Shown here one piece after another: positions 1 through 64,000 of a stretch of DNA of 64,000 nucleotides. Source of the stretch: Hanleya hanleyi (lineage: Eukaryota > Mollusca > Polyplacophora > Lepidopleurida > Hanleyidae); assembly GCA_036873755.1 (NCBI GenBank), contig JAVTVY010018913.1, forward strand, positions 1-64,000, read 5' to 3'. The position numbers and the translations under genes were made by a program. Each line of letters starts with the position of its first letter. The first letter of the stretch is position 1. The notes beneath the pieces are model-generated. The model worked only from the letters and a program-made list of their open reading frames with translations. It did not search any database and was not told the DNA's origin.

Positions 1-238
1 AGAAATGTTGATAAAAGAGGAAACATCCAACAGCTCCCCTTCCTGAACCAGGTGTTCTCTGAAGAAGGACTCCGTGATAGTCGATATCTGTGCCCCTGTA
101 TCCAGCAAGCACCTCAACTCCTGTGGTCCAACCTTCACCACAACCTCCGGACACTTTCCGACCGCTTTCTCCAATATTGAGCCTTCATCTCTCTTTCTGC
201 CCGACATGCGACTCGCCATGACTGGGCGTTCTAGTTTA
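1..238 (-). CDS. Pol start: retropepsin-like aspartic protease, partial
   Basis: In the -1 frame relative to Gag, reading continues past the Gag stop into EEGSILEKAV-like spacer sequence, then VVVKVGPQELRCLLDTGAQI and STIT. LLDTGAQ is the active-site triad (D-T-G) of retroviral-type proteases. The frame has no ATG until about 20 bases beyond the Gag stop, so expression by -1 frameshifting is the simplest reading. It is cut by the left window edge. Confidence 0.82.
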
Positions 239-240
239 AA
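231..240 (-). promoter_or_regulatory. Candidate -1 ribosomal frameshift site at the Gag-Pol junction
   Basis: On the minus strand the last Gag codons are ACT TTA AAC TAG. This contains the canonical heptamer T TTA AAC in the correct register (plus-strand 234-240), immediately before the stop. A -1 slip leads straight into the protease frame. Whether a pseudoknot follows was not computed. Confidence 0.7.
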
Positions 241-1301
241 GTTTCCAATGATGCTACGTCCTCTTGCGGTGTGGCATCTGTCGAGTATGGACAATTCCTT
301 TTCAAATGGTCGACCGATCCACATCCCCAGCAGCGGCGAGGCGTAGTGTTTCTGGATCTTCCATAATCACGGCGAGTTGCACCCGATTCCCTTGGTCGTT
401 GCAGCAATCTCTCAATCTGTTGTTGCTGAGCAGCAAGAAGTTCACCCTGTCTCTTTACTTCCTTCAGAAGTTCACTTTCTCCACTGGTCTCCTGAACCAC
501 AACATCCTTCACGCTTGACTTGGATTTCGGTTTCTCATTGTTGCCAAGCCAAAGCTGTGCACGATCACGAGTATCAAAGTAACTCAGCTCTGGGGACTCA
601 ATATTTAAACGTCGAATTTCACGCCTCAGGCTTTCATCTTTGACCGCCTCAGCCAAACGACCCTTTAGAGTACTCTCTCGACAGCTCCTGAATGATGAAT
701 CCATTGAAGCGATCCGGTCATAGATTTCGATGAGTCGCAGCGAACATGCTAGCAAGTCCTCATCTTCTGCCTGTCGGTAAGCGAAAAACTTCTGTTGCAG
801 TTGAGGCAGTGTGTTCCCATCCCCGAATACCTTCAGCAATACCGCGAATATCTGATCAGGATTCTGGAGGATGTCCTGTCCTCGGCCCAAAACTTCTTGT
901 CTGGCTTTGCCTGAAAGATGATCTAGAATGAAGGCGGCTTGCTGGCTCTCATTCAGTTTACGAGTGGCTAGCTGACAGCGTACATCGTCAACCCATTCCT
1001 GTACCGATGGATCACTTGACTTCTGAGGTTTGTCTCGAAAACGTTCGAGCTTGCGAGCAGAAGACACAAAAACAATTCGCTCCTCGGCAGTCGAAGTACC
1101 AGTGGATTCCAGCGTAGAATGTTGACTCTGGTTATTCCTATCCATTTCACGCACCAGGTGTGCATGCTCAGCCTTAGCTTCAGACGCTGCCTTTTCTGCT
1201 TCAGCTGCCCTTTGTCTTTCCTTGACCAACTCTTCCCGTAACTTAACAAGACTAGCTACCATTTCCTCCGGGTTGCTCATCTTGACATGAATAGTTTTCA
1301 A
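231..1301 (-). CDS. Retrotransposon Gag with CCHC zinc knuckle
   Basis: A 356-residue uninterrupted protein. About residues 10-60 form a charged, heptad-like coiled coil (repeated E, K, A). Residues 110-220 resemble the capsid-like fold of retrotransposon and PNMA/Arc-type Gag (PSVQEWVDDV, LDHLSGKARQEVL, LPQLQQKFFAYRQ). Near the C-terminus is CWGCGSVDHLKRNC, a CX2CX4HX4C knuckle for RNA packaging. The Met at 1280 (MSNPEEMV) is an equally plausible start. Its stop codon lies directly after a T TTA AAC heptamer, and Pol continues in the -1 frame. Retrotransposon Gag is secure; the clade is less so. Confidence 0.88.
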   Translation of the reverse strand: MKTIHVKMSNPEEMVASLVKLREELVKERQRAAEAEKAASEAKAEHAHLVREMDRNNQSQHSTLESTGTSTAEERIVFVSSARKLERFRDKPQKSSDPSVQEWVDDVRCQLATRKLNESQQAAFILDHLSGKARQEVLGRGQDILQNPDQIFAVLLKVFGDGNTLPQLQQKFFAYRQAEDEDLLACSLRLIEIYDRIASMDSSFRSCRESTLKGRLAEAVKDESLRREIRRLNIESPELSYFDTRDRAQLWLGNNEKPKSKSSVKDVVVQETSGESELLKEVKRQGELLAAQQQQIERLLQRPRESGATRRDYGRSRNTTPRRCWGCGSVDHLKRNCPYSTDATPQEDVASLETLN

Positions 1302-1724
1302 TATTCAAAATAGCATATATAGTAGTGGCAAGTAGCATAAAAAATAGCAGCTAATAGTTCAAACATACATGGAAATTCATAACAGTAAAATAATCACAGA
1401 ATTCTACCAATGGTTCAATAAGATCAAAGCTCATGGATTCTTCTTTCTTCCATCATGGTGAGTTTCCATTTCCAGAACATCAGCAGGATCAGTCCACTAT
1501 CAGCAAAGTACATGACATCGAAGTCCCATTTTACCACTACTAATTCTTCAGGTAAATAGTATGCGCAGAATCCAGTCAACGATAGAGCATCGCCTTCATA
1601 CAAGTCACACAATGTTAGATCATAGTCATCATACACCTCACACATTCACCGTCCTCATTGGTGATGCACTTCACCACTGGTTGCATCACAGACAGGGCAG
1701 ACAGGGGGTGTTGTTTCGCTAGGG
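1302..1724 (-). other. Retrotransposon 5' leader
   Basis: About 420 bases between the primer-binding site and Gag on the minus strand, with no convincing coding frame. It should hold packaging signals; none could be pinpointed. Confidence 0.5.
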
Positions 1725-1742
1725 ATCCCACTTCTGACACCA
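1725..1742 (-). other. Primer-binding site
   Basis: On the minus strand this reads TGGTGTCAGAAGTGGGAT. It starts with TGG, the complement of a tRNA CCA end, two bases after the putative LTR end. The tRNA species was not assigned. Confidence 0.65.
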
Positions 1743-1744
1743 GA

Positions 1745-2267
1745 TGTAACGTGGTAAGAAGAAAGAACAAGAACACGGTTGTGGATGGCGACGATTTCAA
1801 CTTGTATTCACTTCCTTCAAATCCCATGGTACAAACAACCCTAGAAGTACATAGAACAATCGTGTAAGAAATATTGCATAAGGAATGCTACATAGATCTT
1901 ATGGACAGCAATACAAAATATGGCATATGGAATGTTGCATATCATGTATCAATGGCATTTCTATTACTTCATAAAAGAAACATTTTGGCAGATTGATGAA
2001 ATCTCCAAGCTAATGTATAACTATATTTGGAACCTTCATGTGAAGACCAAGCCTTGTTATTAAATACAATTCCATCAGGAAGAACCAGTCATATTGTGAA
2101 AGTCGAGTTGTGTAAATGTAACACTTTTCACCAACCATACTATTTTATCTCAATTAATCTATTAGAACTGTATTTAACAAGAACAAGAATCTAACATGAA
2201 TAAACTGTGTTGAACAATAATCTCATTGTCTCTGTATTAATCTATCTGATGATACTATTCAGTTACA
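1745..2267 (-). repeat. Putative 5' LTR of the gypsy-like element
   Basis: The 523-base segment is bounded by TGTAAC on the left and GTTACA on the right, a perfect 6-base inverted repeat with TG...CA ends. It abuts the primer-binding site on the expected side. The partner LTR is outside the window, so identity between LTRs could not be checked. The outer boundary at 2267 rests only on the inverted repeat. Confidence 0.55.
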
Positions 2268-3539
2268 ATCAGCACCCAATATAAACAGTAATTTTAGTTT
2301 GGCACAACAGGCGAGTGGACGGGAGCCTGAATTGTTTGAGTATAACCACAGTGGTAATGGACACAGATGATATAAAACATGGTAACCGGATATGACAATG
2401 TGCAGAAATGAAATAAACTTACCCCTGTCTGGTACGGGGTAAACATGACTATGTGTCACAGAGACGTCATTTTCACACTACTCGGAGTACACCGTATCAC
2501 ACAATACTGGGCCATGGACGGAACAGCCTAAGTAATAAACATTATTTGTCGATAATGTTTCTAAAGCTTACAGATACCATAAATGATGTGAGAATACCAA
2601 TAACAATTAAATCCATCTTGCAATATGGTCCAATCAGTATGAACAGTGTTTGATAGTGATATAATCTCATCTTAATTACTATAATTTCCAGCTAATTAAT
2701 AAATCACTATAATCAATGGAATTATATATTCTATGACAACAAATCTACTTGATAAAGCTTGATTTACATGCAGAAATACCAACCAGCCAGTTAATTTATG
2801 CCTATAGCATACAAATTAAGTCCAAAATAGGCCAGCCAACAGTTTATGAGAAGAATATAGACTCGCAATCATCTTAGTTCATGAAATGAATAAGCATCAG
2901 TCAGAATACAGTAAATATAACTTACACAAACTTTGCTTCAGCTCTAACAATGTCACCAATGGTCCACCATACATTCGTCTACACATGTACAAATGTGTAC
3001 GCCTAATTACAGTGGGAACTACAGGAATACCCAAAGGACTGCACCCTTGTAACAAAAAGGATTTCCTTATTACATTAAATCTAGCAACATTCAAATATAA
3101 GTACATTTACTTATACCGTTGACTTTGAACAGTTTACATACGTGCGAGGGGGGGGGGTGTACACATTTGCAGCGCGCAATGAAAACTTGGCTCAAACTAC
3201 ATAAACAGATGGTTTATCTACTCACAAGTATCGCAGTACTTCGAACAAGACCCTTATATAATTACGTGACTAGATAATCTTACAAGACGTGAGCAGATAA
3301 ATGCATATTTACCCAATATCGACGGAGCTCGATTGAGACAAACAATGACAACAAAAATGGCGGCAGCAGTGCATTCCACGTGCGTTTCGCTTTTGTGAGC
3401 GGTATAAGGGGCATAACTCTGAATGGCAAACCACAGATGCAGAATGCGTTAGTCTGCAGTTATACACGGATTCAGCCCGTCACATGAAGCGTATATGTCA
3501 CAGACCAACAAATATATACAGACCCCCCAAAAGGCTCCT
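2268..3539. other. Intronic stretch, nothing recognised
   Basis: AT-rich intron sequence upstream of a LINE fragment. No exon-like sequence with GH31 similarity was found here, so the missing N-terminal exons of module 1 lie left of the window. A run of G at 3149-3157 is the only simple feature. Confidence 0.5.
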
Positions 3540-4125
3540 GGTTGGGTGGTCTTTATACTTTGTTTAGCAAGCTAGGCATCTCAACAATAGCTTCACCCCT
3601 TGCTAATAATGGTAACTTCGTCAAAATAGGGGATGATACACTTAAACAACAGTTTGTCGTCAAGTTCAGAGAATCGTCAGCTGACTCTTCATGTAAGCTG
3701 AGAACATTTGGCACCTTCAAAACCGTACCTTCTGTATCTTCATATCTTACAGATTAAGAACAAAAAACACAGAAAAGCCCTCACACAGTTGAGAATTAGT
3801 GCCCATCCTCTGGAAATTGAAGTCCGTCGTTACAAATACCGGTACCCTAAGATTCCCTCAGAGGATAGACTCTGTCGTCTTTGTAATCTGAAAAAGGTTG
3901 AGGATGAGCAAACCTGATGGTATATAATATATCTTCATATTTAGGCCTATATATACCTATACCCAAAACACTATCTTGAGGTACCTTGTATGGTACGAAT
4001 CGTAACCTCCAAATTAATTAACTATTAATTAATTACTTAATGTATTGTAATGTTCTTATGTTACTTGTTCTGTGCCCCCTATGTGGATGTATATGCACAA
4101 TAAAATTGAATTGAATTGAATTATA
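3540..4125 (+). mobile_element. Non-LTR retrotransposon 3' end fragment
   Basis: Two short frames encode a LINE C-terminal region: KLRTFGTFK, then KNKKHRKALTQLRISAHPLE and RLCRLCNLKKVEDE, the start of a CX2C zinc-knuckle tail. A frameshift separates them, and a stop cuts off the expected HFLxxC. The end is AATAAAATTGAATTGAATTGAATT, a polyadenylation signal followed by a short pentameric tail typical of invertebrate LINEs. It is a dead 5'-truncated copy. Confidence 0.75.
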
Positions 4126-4592
4126 ATGCAACACGTATAGAGCAATATACTGCTTAGTTCTGATTCTATGTGAGATGCATTGACTTTAAGCAAAGTTACT
4201 CCCTAGCCCCTATCGTTAACATGTTCTTGACGTATGTCTCTGTCTTCATTTTATGTTCTCTGATTAGTTATGAACATTTGCCCAGAGTTCATACCGTGTT
4301 TTTCATACATGAAAACTCATTTAGTCCGAGTCGGGAGTTTGTTCAGTTCCGCATTTTGTAATAATCTATGCCGGGTCTTCTTGTTGTGGCGAGACAGGAC
4401 GCGGGAGAGCAAACTCAAAATGATGGGTAGTTCACCTACCTGTTCACCGCTTTTCAAAAAGTAAGAGTGATGACTGATTAATTGCTTGTTATCTAATGTA
4501 ATTCTAATTGCAATGTCTCCTCTGAATAACCAGTCATAACGAGTGAAACTTCTATCCTTAAATTTCCCGGTAATTTTCCATCTAATTTTCTA

Positions 4593-4615
4593 ACAACAAC
4601 AACAACAACAACAAA
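4593..4615. repeat. (AAC)n microsatellite
   Basis: About seven tandem AAC units within intron sequence. Confidence 0.85.
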
Positions 4616-4899
4616 ACGGCATGCACATGTCAAATCCACAAGTAGCAGTCCTCAAGGTGGGAACAATCCTCAATTCTTCGACAAAGAATTCGCTTCATCG
4701 GCAGACCGATTGGTTACACTGATACTATAATGTTAGCCAGAAATTGAAATCAGGGTGCCGAAATTCCTTGGACTTTTTGGAGATTTTCCTGACAACAGGG
4801 TGTCTACTTCCTATTTCTTTCATGTAAAGTCTGCTAAAATTTAGGGTGCTGAAATTCAAAACAGAGTGCCGAAAAGACAGCCTGACTGATCAATACCTC

Positions 4900-5065
4900 T
4901 TACATAATTTGTTGAGAATATATTTAATCAGTGATAACTGGACTATTTTTCAACTTGAAGTTGCCAAAATTATCATGAATGTGAGCAAAATGGTTCTTTC
5001 TTGGAAAAGTAAGATAATTTGATTCATATTTACCATATTTACACCTGTTATCAGTGCTTAAATAT
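4900..5065. repeat. Dispersed repeat family (GTTAATCCTTAGAC type), partial copy
   Basis: Shares the blocks AATCAGTGATAACTGGACTA, TTTTTCAACTTGAAGTTGCC and CATATTTACCATATTTACAC with copies near 34148, 48985 and 61675. It lacks the terminal sequences seen in those copies. Confidence 0.6.
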
Positions 5066-5213
5066 ATGTATATGCTGTAGATATAGGCTTGATTGAAAAA
5101 TTACAAACCACAAATACACATCGGTGTGAACCTATTGTCTAGGAATTGAAGTGGTAAAGGGGCATTGGATCAGGATGCTTCTTAATGGCCCAGAGAGTAG
5201 GGACAGGTCACAA

Positions 5214-5797
5214 ACTTGAAGATGTAATCAGCCTCAAGTCTAGGTTGAATTCAATGTCTCTCAAAGTCTGCGAAAGTGACATGTTACGACCGGTATAAAA
5301 TAAACACATTTGACCACAAAAAACTAAACTTGTTTCTACTATTCATGATAAAATAGAAGGAATTGGTCTTTAAATATAAAGGGCATGGCATGCTGTTTAT
5401 TTTTCTACGGCCGTGTCAACAAGCATATACACGTGTGGTGCATTCTACCAATGTATGTATCATTAACCGAACCTTAGACATGAGCCTTGACGTTATCCCA
5501 TGACTGCAGCTGTTCAGCATTCAGATCTCTGAGTGTCGCCCACTCAGATCTTGGAGTGTCACTCAAATGTCACGCAGTGACGTCAGTTTCCTCTCTGCGT
5601 ACAACAGATATTCAATGGTGAAACAGAAAACCCATCAAAGCGGGCAGAGTTTCAAATTTCTCTGACAAGATATTATTCATTGTATATGGCGATCCCACTA
5701 TCATCAAATAACATTGATGTCATAACATATGCCACCTTCTCGGAGTTTGAGAGACATTAATTTCAGTCTAGATTTGAGGTTGATTACATCTTTAAGT
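5214..5797. mobile_element. MITE with about 70-base terminal inverted repeats
   Basis: The left end, ACTTGAAGATGTAATCAGCC and onwards, is inverted at 5735-5797 (...GGTTGATTACATCTTTAAGT). The arms match over about 70 bases with scattered mismatches around GAATGTCTCTCAAA-like sequence. There is no coding capacity and no clear target duplication. Superfamily is unknown. Confidence 0.65.
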
Positions 5798-6101
5798 GGT
5801 TCTAATTGGTGTCACAGTGAACAAGAACACTGCATGCAGTATATATTTTGTAATCGATAAATGCTTGCCTGGGAAGCTAGGGTTTAGCCATGGTGGATCA
5901 GTTGTCCAGGCAGCAGCATTCTTAGTTTACTAATCTTAACCTATGATCTGACATTTAATTCTGTAATATGAACATCATGTCTTGTTTCAGCTGCTGTTTC
6001 AAGCCATTTGATTTTTTTCCCAGTGTTGTCTCATTTTCCCCACATAATCTATTTGGTATCTGTGTCATTGGATGATCAGGTTCTTGCTATTGTTTATGCA
6101 G

Positions 6102-63601
<57,500 letters not shown>

Positions 63602-64000
63602 GTAAAAATGATTGTATGACTGATCATCTGAGTTAAGGCATTTAAATAGTGGCATTCAAATACTGATTATAGTACTGATAGCTGATAGAATGAGGTCCCC
63701 GATGATCAATTAATACCAGTACCAGTCAATGCCGGGAAAGGCGAGCGATCGCTCTCGCTCGCGCCCACACACGCCCAAACCTTCTCAGGCGACCGATCTC
63801 TCGCTCGCCCAAACTATTATCCAAAATAACGAAAAAAAAGTTAAAAAAGTAAGGCTTACATACACGCGGTGCAAGTAATTCTTCTCCTACTTTCACTATC
63901 GCTGGGTCCATGTGCTTCGACAGGAAGTTGTCCCTGCACGCATGCGCAATGTATTTTGAGTGCAGCCATAGCAAGAATCGGCAGTGATGGCGTCCGGCCT
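63602..64000. other. Start of intron 37, GC-rich toward the edge
   Basis: After exon 37 the intron becomes unusually GC-rich (CGAGCGATCGCTCTCGCTCG near 63740) and ends with an ATG context GTGATGGCGTCC at the window edge. It could be the start of another transposon; nothing can be assigned. Confidence 0.35.

Larger units (their letters stand above)
1..2267 (-). mobile_element. Ty3/gypsy-like LTR retrotransposon, 5' part (LTR, PBS, leader, Gag, start of Pol)
   Basis: Read on the minus strand the order is LTR (2267-1745), a 2-base spacer, a primer-binding site (1742-1725), leader, Gag (1301-231) and an overlapping Pol frame opening with an aspartic protease, running off the left edge. The order LTR-PBS-Gag-protease and the CCHC knuckle fit a Ty3/gypsy or Mag-like element. 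It sits antisense in the intron before exon 1 of the GH31 gene. Reverse transcriptase and integrase should lie outside the window. No stop interrupts the visible Gag, so the copy may be young. Confidence 0.85.

Noticed and set aside
74..643. Plus-strand frames opposite the gypsy Gag and protease
   Set aside because: They lie antisense to a clear Gag with zinc knuckle and a DTG protease and have no similarity of their own.
2886..3122. Short overlapping frames on both strands before the LINE fragment
   Set aside because: Mirror-image frames of fewer than 80 residues in AT-rich intron DNA; no motif.

Overview
This is animal genomic DNA and not bacterial. The coding sequence is split into short exons (35-175 bases) by GT-AG introns that are full of eukaryotic transposons: DIRS, Ty3/gypsy, LINEs and MITEs. 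The repeat types (intron-rich DIRS elements, LINEs with TTGAA tails, TGAGTGAG tails) suggest a lophotrochozoan, most likely a mollusc. That placement is inference.

One host gene, on the plus strand, runs through nearly the whole window and leaves it at both ends. It encodes a tandem glycoside hydrolase family 31 (GH31) alpha-glucosidase of the maltase-glucoamylase / sucrase-isomaltase type. I assembled 37 consecutive exons (6102-63601) that stay in frame for 1486 codons. Exons 1-20 are the first GH31 module, lacking its N-terminal part. Exon 21 is a P-type trefoil linker. Exons 22-37 are the second module up to the end of its catalytic barrel. Both modules keep the WIDMNEP nucleophile motif and the GHWLGDN acid/base motif. 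The two modules share intron positions and phases, so a whole intron-containing module was duplicated. The active-site exons (8 and 31) are almost identical in DNA although their neighbours have diverged, which points to gene conversion.

Layout. 1-2267: minus-strand Ty3/gypsy-like element (protease, Gag, leader, PBS, LTR), with a canonical T TTA AAC slippery heptamer at the Gag stop. 2268-6101: rest of the first intron, with a LINE 3' end and a MITE. 6102-25428: first-module exons, with a minus-strand LINE at about 6660-8056, a 1.9 kb hAT-like element at 15060-16934 and several MITEs. 25643-32784: DIRS-like element A. 33516-37384: end of module 1 and the trefoil, with nested DNA transposons at 33901-35403. 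38893-45491: DIRS-like element B, inserted inside a Harbinger-like MITE. 46818-63601: second module, with small DIRS-like element C (53721-56651) nested in a TTAA MITE, and a 33-base minisatellite at about 59743-60905.

The most unusual content is three DIRS-type elements in three introns of one gene, all in the gene's own orientation. Each has inverted terminal repeats plus an internal complementary region that matches the two outer ends back to back. A and B retain Gag and tyrosine-recombinase remnants but I see no reverse transcriptase in either. A set of four TTAA-flanked MITEs, three of them carrying perfect TGACGTCA palindromes, is the other notable feature.
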